Shown here piece after piece: positions 1 through 8,512 of a stretch of 52,988 bases of DNA (position 1 is its first letter; the number at the start of each line of letters is the position of its first letter). The notes below the pieces were generated by a model. It saw only the letters and a program-made list of their open reading frames with translations. It did not search any database and was not told the origin of the DNA. The stretch lies in assembly GCF_050433385.1 (NCBI RefSeq), contig NZ_JBNPXI010000027.1:1-52988 (forward strand), given 5' to 3'. The DNA comes from Brassicibacter mesophilus. Lineage in GTDB: Bacteria; Bacillota; Clostridia; Tissierellales; Proteiniboraceae. The position numbers and the translations under genes were made by a program.

Positions 1-330
1 CTTCTGATGAAGGAAGAATACCTTCTTCAGTTACTTAGGTATAGAAAAGGTTAAATATGTATTAGCCTTAATGGCTATATCATTATTATACAAGGGAGGT
101 GAAGAAATGTATAAAATAAGAGATCCAAATAGAAATAGCCTTAAAACTCAAAGGACTGCCGCCTAGCAAGTCGACTTAGAGTTAAAAGACTATTTGTTAC
201 TTTCATTATAACAATTAATTAGATGTATGCATACAGTAATATAAAAAATTTTTAAAATCAAATAAATTTTATAGCTTAATTAAAATATAAAAATCATGAG
301 AATATAATAATAAAAAAGGATGGTGTAAAC
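1..330. other. Left edge and intergenic region
   Basis: No full gene is supported here apart from one possible 19-residue peptide, listed separately. Two plus-strand reading frames entering from the left edge stop at 38 and 54; either could be the tail of a truncated upstream gene, but about 15 residues are not enough to choose or identify it. Around 124-195 an imperfect inverted repeat (near CCTTAAAACTC and GAGTTAAAAG) could form a weak hairpin. The rest is A+T-rich leader ahead of the secreted protein at 331. Confidence 0.4.
107..166 (+). CDS. Possible 19-residue peptide
   Basis: A short frame starts at an ATG six bases after a strong GGGAGGTG ribosome site (94-101) and ends at TAG, giving MYKIRDPNRNSLKTQRTAA. 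The peptide is basic and hydrophilic, with no signal or membrane segment. The good ribosome site is the only support. It could be a leader peptide, a small regulatory peptide or chance. The second half of the frame lies inside an imperfect hairpin (about 124-195), which would fit a leader or attenuator role, but no regulated gene is evident because the next gene starts 165 bases away. Confidence 0.25.
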   Translation: MYKIRDPNRNSLKTQRTAA

Positions 331-1449
331 ATGAAAATTTTAAGCAAAAGCTTAATAAATTTTCTTATTATAAGCATTATATTAGCGTCTGTTGTAATAG
401 CGGCGCCAGATAAAGAGAAAGATAGTATATATTTGACAGAAGATTTAACATATAATAATCTCATAAAAAATATTGAGAAGACAAATAAAATGGAAGATGC
501 AGAGAAATACAAATATATTATAATTGATAAAAAGGATAAGTATTTAAAAGAAATCGATAAGTGGTTAGAAGAAGGTAAGAAAATCATTATTAAAGATAAA
601 GATATTAGTAAATATAACTTTGATAAATTGGGATTATCTGCAGAGCAAATTAAAGATAAGGAATTAGAGCGAGGCGAATATTTAAAAGAAATGGGGTTAT
701 ATAAAACTGGGCTACTTATTTATGAAAAAGAAGACGGAAGCAGAAACTATGTTAATATCAATGTAAGTAATGAAAGTGAGGATTTTGTACTAGAAACATT
801 TAATAGAGCTTTTACAAGTGACTATAGTGCTCTTATGGAAGCCGAATCATATATGACTATAAGTGGTGTAGCGTGGACACATGCTGGTACAGAAACAGAT
901 TATAACGCGCATCCTCAAGGACTAGATGTAAGATGTTCTTTAGTAGTATATAAAGACCCCAATTCACCTGATGACCAAGATGAATATCATACTTTTGCCG
1001 AATTTAGAACAGATGCTGAGATTGTAGATATTCCTGGAAGTACAGGAACTAGACACATAGATCAGGTTCGTTTAAAAATATTGAATAGCGATGGAACGGT
1101 TTATAAAACTGTACCGGAATCAAACATTAGTAATGAACCAGAATTCTCAGTATCATATCCTTGGGGAGTTAGTACACTCTTTAGTTTTGGTACAAAAGTA
1201 GATGTAACAAAAACAGATGGCGGAATTAATGATTCTTTCGTAAAGTATGAATTTGAGCCTCAATCAATGGGCTTAGATTCATATACTAGTGATATGCAAT
1301 CTCTAGTTGGAATAACAACTGTAGGCAGTTCAAGTTCTTATAACTATTATGGTTACTATTTTGTTGATTTAATAGTATTTACTGATCCAGAAGGAGTATT
1401 GGATGGTGATCAAACTTATAATTCTTACATTAGAGTTAATAATAATTAG
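331..1449 (+). CDS. Secreted protein of unknown function (372 aa)
   Basis: The product starts with a typical signal peptide: lysines, then a hydrophobic stretch at about residues 8-25 ending near VVIAAPDKEKD, so export is expected. Residues about 30-120 are lysine/glutamate-rich and probably helical. Residues about 165-372 are rich in Gly, Ser, Thr, Tyr and Asp and look like beta-sandwich secreted-protein sequence. I recognise no catalytic motif, anchor or repeat, and only two cysteines at most are visible. A GGATGGTG ribosome site lies just before the ATG at 331. The gene stands alone: upstream is a possible micro-peptide, downstream a long hairpin. I do not recognise the family; an extracellular or spore-associated role is only a guess. 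Confidence 0.75.
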   Translation: MKILSKSLINFLIISIILASVVIAAPDKEKDSIYLTEDLTYNNLIKNIEKTNKMEDAEKYKYIIIDKKDKYLKEIDKWLEEGKKIIIKDKDISKYNFDKLGLSAEQIKDKELERGEYLKEMGLYKTGLLIYEKEDGSRNYVNINVSNESEDFVLETFNRAFTSDYSALMEAESYMTISGVAWTHAGTETDYNAHPQGLDVRCSLVVYKDPNSPDDQDEYHTFAEFRTDAEIVDIPGSTGTRHIDQVRLKILNSDGTVYKTVPESNISNEPEFSVSYPWGVSTLFSFGTKVDVTKTDGGINDSFVKYEFEPQSMGLDSYTSDMQSLVGITTVGSSSSYNYYGYYFVDLIVFTDPEGVLDGDQTYNSYIRVNNN

Positions 1450-1528
1450 TACTAATTAAGTACTGTAATAGGTGTAAATGAAGATATAAACGGCAGAAAC
1501 TATTCTAGAGGATATGTCTACACTCTAC

Positions 1529-1599
1529 AAAACAAATAGACGAAGTGTGAACAGAAGTACGGACACAGGATTCTACTTTTTGTTCACACTTTTGTTTTG
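1529..1599 (+). terminator. Long imperfect hairpin after the secreted-protein gene
   Basis: Nested inverted repeats: CAAAACAAA (about 1529-1537) pairs with TTTGTTTTG (about 1590-1599), and AAGTGTGAACA (1543-1553) pairs exactly with TGTTCACACTT (1581-1591). AGAAGTA/TACTTTT can extend the stem inwards. The 3' side is T-rich, so it may terminate the gene ending at 1449, but the loop and stem are longer than usual. Nothing else was found between 1450 and 1908. Confidence 0.5.
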
Positions 1600-1908
1600 T
1601 ATAGAAATGCATAAAAACAAATAAGAATATCAATTTGATGTAGATAGCCTGTTCTAAGGATTTTCGTTGTAATTAACTGAGTATAAGGGTTGTAAAGGTG
1701 GAGCTGTGAAAAGAGTCTTCCTTATTTATTTTTTGACTTAAAAAATATTTTGAAAATTAGTACTTTAATCTAGGATAGATTATTCATAATCGAAACATAT
1801 ATCGCATTATATTTATAGTTATTTTTAAAAAAATGATTAGGCATAGTGAAAATCCGATACAGAAGATAATGTATCGGATATCTATTTCTTGTATATATAA
1901 TTTTACTT

Positions 1909-2958
1909 CTATACTACACCAATTCCTGCTTCTTCAAAGGTTATCATTTTTTTATTCATAAATGCAGCAGCTTCTATTATGTTAAAAGCAAGCGCCGCAC
2001 CACTGCCTTCTCCTAGTCTCATATCAAGGTCAAGCATAGTTGGTAGTCCTAGTAAGTCAGAAGCTGTTTTTGCCCCTTTTTCATTGGAGGCATGAGAGCT
2101 AACCAGATATTGTTTAACCTTAGGTTCTATAGTTGCTGCAATCAGAGCAGCTGCTGTAGATATGTATCCATCTACTACAACAGGTACTTTATTAGCAGCT
2201 CCAGCAATCATTACTCCAGCCATACCGGCTATGTCAAGACCTCCTACTTTAGCTAATACGTCTATTCCATCTTCTTTGTTTGGTTTATTTATTTCAACAG
2301 CTTTCTTAATTACATTTATTTTGTTTATTAATTGTTCTTTGGGAAGATTTGCTCCTACTCCTGTGATTTCACTAGGATCAATACCGCTTAAAACAGAAAT
2401 TATTGCTGTGCTTGGAGTAGTATTTCCAATACCCATTTCGCCAGTACCTAGCAAATTTCTTCCTTTATTTATCTGGTCAGTTGCTATTTCAATTCCTACT
2501 TCTATGGCTTTAATAGCTTCTTCTTTTGTCATAGCAGGTCCCTTAGTCATATTATCAGTACCATGCTTTACTTTTCTTTTTATAACGTTTTTATCGTCTA
2601 TATCTTCCATTACTCCGATATCAACAGTTATAACATCTGCTTTTGCCTGTGCTGCAAGTGCACAAACACCACTTACTCCATTAGCTATATATGAAGTCAT
2701 CATCTTTGTTACTGCCTGAGGCGCCGCTGCAACACCTTCTTCACACACACCATGATCAGCAGCCATAACAATTATAGCTCTATTATCAACACTCGGATGA
2801 AGTTTTCCTGTTATTCCAGATAGTTGGACAGCTATATCTTCTAATTTTCCTAAGCTTCTTTGAGGCTTAATCAAATTATCTATCCTCTCTTTTGCTTCAT
2901 GCATTGCTTCTTGATTTAACACTGTTATTTTTTGTAGAGTTTCATTTAATATTTTCAT
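1909..2958 (-). CDS. cobT: Nicotinate-nucleotide--dimethylbenzimidazole phosphoribosyltransferase (CobT)
   Basis: CobT transfers ribose phosphate from nicotinate mononucleotide to 5,6-dimethylbenzimidazole or related bases, giving the alpha-ribazole phosphate that becomes the lower ligand of cobalamin. The 349-residue length is normal for the family. Family segments include ADHGVCEEGV (about 68-77), the glycine-rich GTGEMGIGNTT (about 173-183), RLGEGSGAA and the C-terminal FEEAGIG where the catalytic glutamate is expected. The start at 2958 is chosen because AGGAGG lies 6-11 bases upstream; a longer frame to 3000 would run through the riboswitch terminator. The gene is the only member of its riboswitch-controlled unit, and no other cobalamin-synthesis gene is in the window, which fits salvage or remodelling of imported corrinoids. 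Confidence 0.95.
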   Translation of the reverse strand: MKILNETLQKITVLNQEAMHEAKERIDNLIKPQRSLGKLEDIAVQLSGITGKLHPSVDNRAIIVMAADHGVCEEGVAAAPQAVTKMMTSYIANGVSGVCALAAQAKADVITVDIGVMEDIDDKNVIKRKVKHGTDNMTKGPAMTKEEAIKAIEVGIEIATDQINKGRNLLGTGEMGIGNTTPSTAIISVLSGIDPSEITGVGANLPKEQLINKINVIKKAVEINKPNKEDGIDVLAKVGGLDIAGMAGVMIAGAANKVPVVVDGYISTAAALIAATIEPKVKQYLVSSHASNEKGAKTASDLLGLPTMLDLDMRLGEGSGAALAFNIIEAAAFMNKKMITFEEAGIGVV

Positions 2959-2982
2959 ATATATTCCTCCTATTTTAAAATA

Positions 2983-3016
2983 TAAAAAAATCCACACCAA
3001 AAATGGCGTGGATTTT
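2983..3016 (-). terminator. Riboswitch-controlled terminator before cobT
   Basis: On the minus strand AAAATCCAC and GTGGATTTT form a stem followed by a run of T, ending 25 bases before the cobT start. It lies directly downstream of the cobalamin aptamer, so it is read as the expression platform: cobalamin-bound RNA should terminate here and reduce CobT synthesis. Confidence 0.85.
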
Positions 3017-3061
3017 CCATCATCCTCACCTAGGCCTGCTTTTTCACACGAAGCGGCTTAG

Positions 3062-3222
3062 TAGTTCTTAGGCAGGTCTCCTGACTTAGGTTCATCACCA
3101 AAGTACTGCCTTCCCTCAATAAAGAAGTGGCATATTAGTATTGGCTTACCTTTACAGTGGCGGGCCCGTTCGAGATTTTCACTCGATTCCCTATTCTCCC
3201 TTATTACAGGGCACCTAAAAAA
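3062..3222 (-). promoter_or_regulatory. Cobalamin riboswitch (cobT leader)
   Basis: Read on the minus strand, the segment has the hallmarks of the cobalamin aptamer: a GGTGCCCTGTAATAAGGG start, GGGAATC, the GCCCGCCACTGT core and the conserved 3' element AGTCAGGAGACCTGCC. An intrinsic terminator follows at 2983-3016 and cobT follows that. The family normally represses uptake and synthesis genes when adenosyl- or methylcobalamin is abundant. A TTGACA/TAAAAT promoter lies just upstream. Confidence 0.95.
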
Positions 3223-3246
3223 TGTTATTCATTTTATTATATATAG

Positions 3247-3275
3247 ATTTTATTCATAAAGTTACTAAATGTCAA
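3247..3275 (-). promoter_or_regulatory. Sigma-A-type promoter for the cobT leader
   Basis: On the minus strand, TTGACA (3270-3275) and TAAAAT (3247-3252) are 17 bases apart, about 25 bases before the riboswitch. cobT can therefore be transcribed independently of the hutD-like gene upstream. Confidence 0.65.
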
Positions 3276-3358
3276 TAACATTAGCGAAATTATTATGCCT
3301 TAGACAGTTATTCAATATGCATTTGAAAAATGTATACTAGATATTTCTAAGATGAATT

Positions 3359-3982
3359 TTAGTAGTATATTGATGTTCTTATTAGTTTAACATCACATGA
3401 TTCGACATTATTGAAGTTAAAGCAGAATGTATTTTCTGAGGATTTTCTAGTTATTTCGAATATATCGCCTTGTTGTAGTCTATACATTTTGTTTAATTCT
3501 GTAACGACTTCAAGATTCCCTTTTACTATATAGAATACATCTGTTATTGTTGAGTAGTTTCCGGTAACTTTATTAGTAAATATTATTTTTTTAGATACTT
3601 TTTCTTTTAAAATAATAGACTGTAAATTTCCGCAGCATCCACTAGACATCATTAAATTAAAATCAGTTACCTTTCCATAGCTTTTTGTAGTCCATTCACC
3701 TTTAAAACTGTCTTGTTCAAAAGCACTTAATTCAATAGTGTGATGCCCCTCATGTTCAAGCCGAAGCTTTTCTTCAATAATCATTATTATCCTTGATATT
3801 CCTGGCAAATATGTAAATGTAGATTCTTCATCATCAACTTTAGCGGAACTTAACCTCCATTTGAAGTTTCGTTCACCATATTCAGCTTCTTCTGGATAAA
3901 TTAATAGCTGTGCTGTAGTGCCTCCTGACCATTTGCTCGTTTTATGCTCTTCTTTTTTTATAATACTAATTTTATTAATCAA
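3359..3982 (-). CDS. HutD/Ves family cupin protein
   Basis: The 207-residue product matches the HutD/Ves family: an N-terminal segment with KWSGGTTAQLLIYP (about 17-30), then FKWRLSSAKVDDEESTFTYLPGISR (residues about 40-64, described by its ends FKWRLSSAKV and PGISR), typical of this double cupin-fold family. The family is linked to histidine use in proteobacteria and to cold-induced Ves in E. coli; its biochemical role is not established. The start codon is TTG at 3980-3982, with AAGGAGG about nine bases upstream; no ATG fits. No hut gene is in the window, and cobT lies downstream behind its own promoter and terminator, so the neighbours do not show its job. GCCG-like cysteines (CCG near residue 118) are a local peculiarity. 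Confidence 0.8.
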   Translation of the reverse strand: MINKISIIKKEEHKTSKWSGGTTAQLLIYPEEAEYGERNFKWRLSSAKVDDEESTFTYLPGISRIIMIIEEKLRLEHEGHHTIELSAFEQDSFKGEWTTKSYGKVTDFNLMMSSGCCGNLQSIILKEKVSKKIIFTNKVTGNYSTITDVFYIVKGNLEVVTELNKMYRLQQGDIFEITRKSSENTFCFNFNNVESCDVKLIRTSIYY

Positions 3983-4032
3983 GAAGATATCCTCCTTGTA
4001 CAGTAATGTTTGTGTTGTAATACTTAATTCTA

Positions 4033-4062
4033 ACTATATAGCTTGAATTCATAAAAAGTCAA
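4033..4062 (-). promoter_or_regulatory. Likely promoter for the HutD-like gene
   Basis: On the minus strand, TTGACT (4057-4062) and TATAGT (4033-4038) are separated by 18 bases, about 50 bases upstream of the TTG start at 3982. Confidence 0.5.
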
Positions 4063-4154
4063 TATTCACTATAAAAATGATTTTTTTGTCAATATACACT
4101 TTCTAATACTTTTTTCATCAATTTTGGATAAACTAAATACATCGGGAGGTGTAA

Positions 4155-5582
4155 ATGATGAAAAAAATTACTTTATTATTATTAATACTTATTTTGATTT
4201 TAACATCTTGTTCAATAGGACAAAATAATAAACCTGAAAAACCAAATACAGACTATTCTCAGAAAAAAGGACCAAACATTAATCCCAATGAAGGTGGAGA
4301 AGGTGGTCAGGACATAACAAATAGAGATGATGTGGAGCCTGATATTAATCATATCGATATTGAAGTAGATAGGAAGATGACAGATGATGCAGTAAAAAAT
4401 GGTAAAGAAAAGAAAGACATTATATTAAATCAAAACAATTCTAAAAAAGATAATACGAAGGGGTTTAATAGTCAAAAGCTTTCAGATAACATTAATACAG
4501 GTATCTTAATAGAAAGATATAATACCAAGGTGCCAGACTATATAAATGTAGATTTAAGGTATGCTGAATATGACATACCACTTGATTATCTGCTAGTTAC
4601 GACTGAAGGAGTAAAGATTTTTACTGAACCTAGAAAAAGTTCAAGTACACTAGGATCAGCAAACTTTTTTGCAAAAGTAAAATTGGAAGGAAAAGTAAAA
4701 GGCGAATATATAGACGCGCTGAAAACTGACGAATGGTACTTGTTATCTTGGATGGAAGAAGGGCAAATAGCATATGGATATGTAATGAAAAATGCTGGTG
4801 AACCAAGAACATTCAGATTTGATAAAATGGCTCAATCGATTAGAGGTCTTGAAGATAAGCTTATTGATAGGAAATATGGATATATATCGAACTATAAGGA
4901 TAGAAATGGCTCTCCTCCACTAAAAGACGGAAAGGCTATAGATGAGTTTGGTATTCAGGCATATCAAAGTGCTCCTGCATATTCTAGTCTAGAAGATATG
5001 TCAGACTTTAGATATTTTCCTGATGGAACGATTGTATTTATCCATGATGAGCAAGGTGAATACTTCAAGGTTGAAAATTTAGCATATCAAGGAATGTATT
5101 GGATACCTAAAAAGTTTATTTCATTTGATGATAATATAGATAGTCTCAATAAGGTAGTAGTTGTAGATAAATTAAATCAAAATCAAGGTGCTTTCGAAAA
5201 AGTAGACGATAAATGGACACTTATTTCGTATACATTAGCTACAACAGGATCAACAGAACAAAATAAATTTGAAACTCCGACAGGATTCTTTAAGCTATTA
5301 GAAAAAAGAGATAGATTTTATTATATTAATGACAAAACAAAAGAGCTTGGTGGATACGCACCTTATGGAACAAGATTTACTGCAGGAGCTTATATTCATG
5401 GTGTTCCAATTGATTATGTCAAGAAGAATGGAGAAAATGTAGATCCTGGTATGCGAGAATATTTATTTACTATAGGAACTACTCCTAGATCACACAAATG
5501 TGTCAGGAACTATACAAGCCATGCTAAGTTTATATATGACTGGGCAGATGTTAACGATACTGCAGTGATAGCTATTGATTAG
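4155..5582 (+). CDS. Lipoprotein L,D-transpeptidase (YkuD-like)
   Basis: The first 20 residues form a lipoprotein signal with lipobox LTSC, so the mature protein should be lipid-anchored outside the membrane. A hydrophilic, low-complexity linker follows (about 20-110), then an SH3-like region (about 145-225) and a second module. The C-terminal 120 residues are a YkuD/L,D-transpeptidase domain: FETPTGFFKLL, IHGVP and the catalytic cysteine region TPRSHKCVRN (about 447-456). Such enzymes form 3-3 peptidoglycan cross-links or attach proteins to the wall. The usual SHGC(V/I)R motif has Lys in place of Gly here. GGGAGGTG precedes two adjacent in-frame ATGs (4155 and 4158); either may start the protein. 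It is a single-gene unit ended by a terminator. Confidence 0.85.
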   Translation: MMKKITLLLLILILILTSCSIGQNNKPEKPNTDYSQKKGPNINPNEGGEGGQDITNRDDVEPDINHIDIEVDRKMTDDAVKNGKEKKDIILNQNNSKKDNTKGFNSQKLSDNINTGILIERYNTKVPDYINVDLRYAEYDIPLDYLLVTTEGVKIFTEPRKSSSTLGSANFFAKVKLEGKVKGEYIDALKTDEWYLLSWMEEGQIAYGYVMKNAGEPRTFRFDKMAQSIRGLEDKLIDRKYGYISNYKDRNGSPPLKDGKAIDEFGIQAYQSAPAYSSLEDMSDFRYFPDGTIVFIHDEQGEYFKVENLAYQGMYWIPKKFISFDDNIDSLNKVVVVDKLNQNQGAFEKVDDKWTLISYTLATTGSTEQNKFETPTGFFKLLEKRDRFYYINDKTKELGGYAPYGTRFTAGAYIHGVPIDYVKKNGENVDPGMREYLFTIGTTPRSHKCVRNYTSHAKFIYDWADVNDTAVIAID

Positions 5583-5590
5583 TATAAGAG

Positions 5591-5620
5591 AAAAAGTCTT
5601 CTTTTAGAAGACTTTTTTGT
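5591..5620 (+). terminator. Intrinsic terminator after the L,D-transpeptidase
   Basis: AAAAAGTCTTC pairs with GAAGACTTTTTT around a TTTTA loop, followed by more T. It is nearly symmetrical and isolates this gene from ppsA. Confidence 0.9.
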
Positions 5621-5730
5621 TCTTAATAAAAAACATGTAATAAACATAAAAAAAATATAAAAAGTATAGCACATTTAACTAAATATGATATAATATATAG
5701 TATAGTAAATGATAAAGGAGACGATAAACA

Positions 5731-8091
5731 ATGAGCGAATATAAATATATAAAATGGTTTAATGAAATAAACAAAGAAGATATCCCTGTAGTAGGAGGGA
5801 AAGGAGCAAACTTAGGAGAGCTTACAGTAAAAGGAGTAAATGTTCCACCAGGGTTCTGTGTTACCGCATCAGCATATTCAGATTTCATAGAAAAATCTAA
5901 TTTGCAATACGATATAGTAAATATTCTTAATCAATTAAATGTTGAGGATTCTGCTCAATTACAAGCTAAGAGCTCGGAAATAAGAGGACTTATTATTAAA
6001 GCGAATATTCCAACCGAGATAGAAAATGAAATTGAGAAGGCTTATATAGAGTTTAGTTCAAAAGTTAACTTAGAAAACCCTCAAGTAGCTATAAGAAGCT
6101 CTGCAACAGCAGAAGATCTTCCAGAAGCGTCTTTTGCAGGACAGCAAGATACATATCTCCATATTGGTGGGATAGAAGAAGTTATGAGACATATTAAAAG
6201 ATGTTGGGCTTCTTTATGGACAGCTAGAGCAATATATTACAGACAAGATCAAGGATTTAACCATCAAGAAGTTTCATTAAGTGTAGTTGTTCAAAAAATG
6301 GTTAATAGTAGAATTGCTGGTGTTATGTTTACAGCTAATCCTATTACAAGTGATATGGGTCAAATAATGATCAATGCAAGCTGGGGTTTAGGCGAAGCAG
6401 TAGTATCAGGTATAGTAACTCCAGATGAATATATTTTAGACAAAGGAACACTATCAGTAGTTGAAAAAAATATAGCTGAAAAGAACACAATGGTAATAAA
6501 AAATATAGATGACGTTGGAACTGTAGAAATCAAGGTTGGAGAGTATCTTGGATATGAAAAAGTAACATCACCATGCCTAAATGATTTAGAGGTAGCTAAC
6601 CTAGGTAGAAATGGTATGTTAATTGAAGAGCTTTACAAGGCACCTCAAGATATAGAGTGGGCATTAGATAGTGATACTGAACAGTTATACATCTTACAAG
6701 CAAGACCTATTACTACTTTAAAAGGGGAGAAAAGTGAAATGGCAGCTGAAGAGCGTACAGAAGAATTGAAAATGTTAGCAAAAGGATTACCAGCATCACC
6801 AGGAATTAGTAGTGGCAAAGTTAGAAATATTAAGGATATTAGTGAAATAGAGAGGGTACAAGATGGAGATATTCTTGTAACAGTGATGACTAATCCTGAT
6901 ATGGTCCCAGCAATGAGAAAGGCTGCTGCAGTAGTAACTGATGAAGGTGGTAGGACATGTCATGCTGCTATTGTATCAAGAGAATTAGGCATCCCTTGCA
7001 TAGTGGGTGCGAAGAAAGCAAGCGAAGTATTAAACGAAGGACTTGAAGTTACAGTTGATGCTACCAGAGGAGTAGTATATAAAGGGAAAGTATTGCAAGA
7101 AAAACAACAAGCAAAGAATGAGAAGACAACAGCAGCAGCTGGATTTAGTGAAGAAATAATGAGTCAATTATCTCCTATAACTGCTACAAAGATATATATG
7201 AACTTAGGGGAGCCTGAGATGATTCAGAGATATAAGAACCTTCCTTTCGATGGAATAGGTCTTATGAGAACAGAGTTTATATTTACTAACCTAGTAGGTG
7301 CACATCCTATGTATCTATTAAGAACTGGTCAAGGACAATTATTAATAGACAAGATGGCAGAGGGTGTTACAAAAGTAGCGCAAGAAATATATCCAAAGCC
7401 AATAGTAGTAAGATTAAGTGACTTTAGAACAAACGAGTTCAGAGGATTAAAAGGTGGAGACGAAGTTGAGCCAGTAGAAGCTAATCCAATGATAGGATGG
7501 AGAGGCGTATCAAGATATATCTCTAATGAATATGAAGAAGGCTTTAGACTAGAGTGTAGAGCTATTAAAAAAGTAAGAGAAGAGTTTGGATTAACTAATG
7601 TATACGTAATGCTTCCATTTGTAAGAACTACTTGGGAACTAATTAAAGTAAAAGAAATCATGGTTTCAGAAGGACTAGTTCAAAGCAATAACTTTAAAAT
7701 CTGGATAATGGCAGAAGTTCCATCAGTAGTATTTGAAGCAGAAGAATTTGCTCAATTAGTAGACGGATTTAGTATAGGAAGTAACGATTTAACTCAGCTT
7801 GTAATGGGTGCTGATAGAGATTCAGGAATATTAAACAATATGGGATATTTTGACGAAAGAAATGAAGCAGTTAAAAGAGCAATATCAATATTAATAAAAG
7901 CTGCTCATAAATATGGAAAAACTATATCAATCTGTGGTCAGGGACCATCTCAATACCCAGAGTTTGCTGAATTCTTGGTACAGCAAGGGATAGACAGCAT
8001 GAGTGTAAATCCAGATACAGTAGGATATACAAGAAGAATAGTTGCTTCAGCAGAGCAAAAAATAATTCTTAAAAAATTAAGAAGTCTATAA
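5731..8091 (+). CDS. ppsA: Phosphoenolpyruvate synthase
   Basis: PpsA converts pyruvate, ATP and water to phosphoenolpyruvate, AMP and phosphate, a gluconeogenic step. At 786 residues it is close to the usual length. Domains in order: an N-terminal PEP/pyruvate-binding ATP-grasp domain (VGGKGANLGEL, about 22-32; IRSSATAEDLPEASFAGQQ), the swivelling phosphohistidine domain with GGRTCHAAIVSREL (His about 413), and the C-terminal TIM-barrel PEP-utilising domain with SIGSNDLTQLVMGADRDSG and the catalytic-cysteine segment ISICGQGPSQYP. An AAAGGAG ribosome site lies 10 bases before the ATG. The gene is flanked by terminators on both sides, so it is monocistronic. A perfect TATAAT at 5690-5695 may be its -10 box, with no good -35. 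Confidence 0.95.
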   Translation: MSEYKYIKWFNEINKEDIPVVGGKGANLGELTVKGVNVPPGFCVTASAYSDFIEKSNLQYDIVNILNQLNVEDSAQLQAKSSEIRGLIIKANIPTEIENEIEKAYIEFSSKVNLENPQVAIRSSATAEDLPEASFAGQQDTYLHIGGIEEVMRHIKRCWASLWTARAIYYRQDQGFNHQEVSLSVVVQKMVNSRIAGVMFTANPITSDMGQIMINASWGLGEAVVSGIVTPDEYILDKGTLSVVEKNIAEKNTMVIKNIDDVGTVEIKVGEYLGYEKVTSPCLNDLEVANLGRNGMLIEELYKAPQDIEWALDSDTEQLYILQARPITTLKGEKSEMAAEERTEELKMLAKGLPASPGISSGKVRNIKDISEIERVQDGDILVTVMTNPDMVPAMRKAAAVVTDEGGRTCHAAIVSRELGIPCIVGAKKASEVLNEGLEVTVDATRGVVYKGKVLQEKQQAKNEKTTAAAGFSEEIMSQLSPITATKIYMNLGEPEMIQRYKNLPFDGIGLMRTEFIFTNLVGAHPMYLLRTGQGQLLIDKMAEGVTKVAQEIYPKPIVVRLSDFRTNEFRGLKGGDEVEPVEANPMIGWRGVSRYISNEYEEGFRLECRAIKKVREEFGLTNVYVMLPFVRTTWELIKVKEIMVSEGLVQSNNFKIWIMAEVPSVVFEAEEFAQLVDGFSIGSNDLTQLVMGADRDSGILNNMGYFDERNEAVKRAISILIKAAHKYGKTISICGQGPSQYPEFAEFLVQQGIDSMSVNPDTVGYTRRIVASAEQKIILKKLRSL

Positions 8092-8101
8092 AAAATATAA
8101 G

Positions 8102-8142
8102 AATCACCCTCAGATATATTAGAGGGTGATTTCATTGTTTTT
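8102..8142 (+). terminator. Intrinsic terminator after ppsA
   Basis: AATCACCCTC pairs perfectly with GAGGGTGATT around a 10-base loop, followed by a T-rich tail. Confidence 0.9.
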
Positions 8143-8236
8143 TGAATGTCTTTTTAATAATTTAAAAGGACTTTGTGATTATAAGTAGAAGTAATTAGTA
8201 TAATAAATTATAAAGCTTTGAAAGGGGTTTCCGTTA

Positions 8237-8512
8237 ATGAATTCTTTTGACAATAATCCGAGAGATTACTCTACAAACAATCATAATTATCCAAATGAGT
8301 ATCTAAATAGATACGATAGTGATGAAGTTGTTACACTAGGTACATGGATTGGGGTATTATTTATAACTGGAATTCCTCTTGTTAATATTATTGGTTTACT
8401 TGTTATGGCCTTTGGAGTAGAAAATAAAAATATAAGAAACTATGCAAGAGCGTCACTAATACTGTTAGTAATCGGATTTGCAATAGTTTTATTACTAAAG
8501 GGTTGTAGCTAG
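8237..8512 (+). CDS. Small two-helix membrane protein
   Basis: This 91-residue product has a hydrophilic, Asn/Asp/Tyr-rich N-terminal third and two predicted membrane helices: about residues 34-55 (LGTWIGVLFITGIPLVNIIGL) and about 69-88. The pattern resembles small clostridial membrane proteins of unknown function with a disordered N-terminus and a two-helix C-terminus. GAAAGGGG lies a few bases before the ATG. Its stop overlaps the last codons of the convergent histidine-kinase gene by four bases, with no terminator between them. No function can be assigned. Confidence 0.75.
   Translation: MNSFDNNPRDYSTNNHNYPNEYLNRYDSDEVVTLGTWIGVLFITGIPLVNIIGLLVMAFGVENKNIRNYARASLILLVIGFAIVLLLKGCS

Noticed and set aside
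1529..1599. Nested inverted repeat as a MITE or transposon remnant
   Set aside because: Only one copy was seen in the window and no target duplication; a terminator is simpler.
2162..2719. Plus-strand frame inside cobT
   Set aside because: Antisense to a full-length, well-matched cobT.
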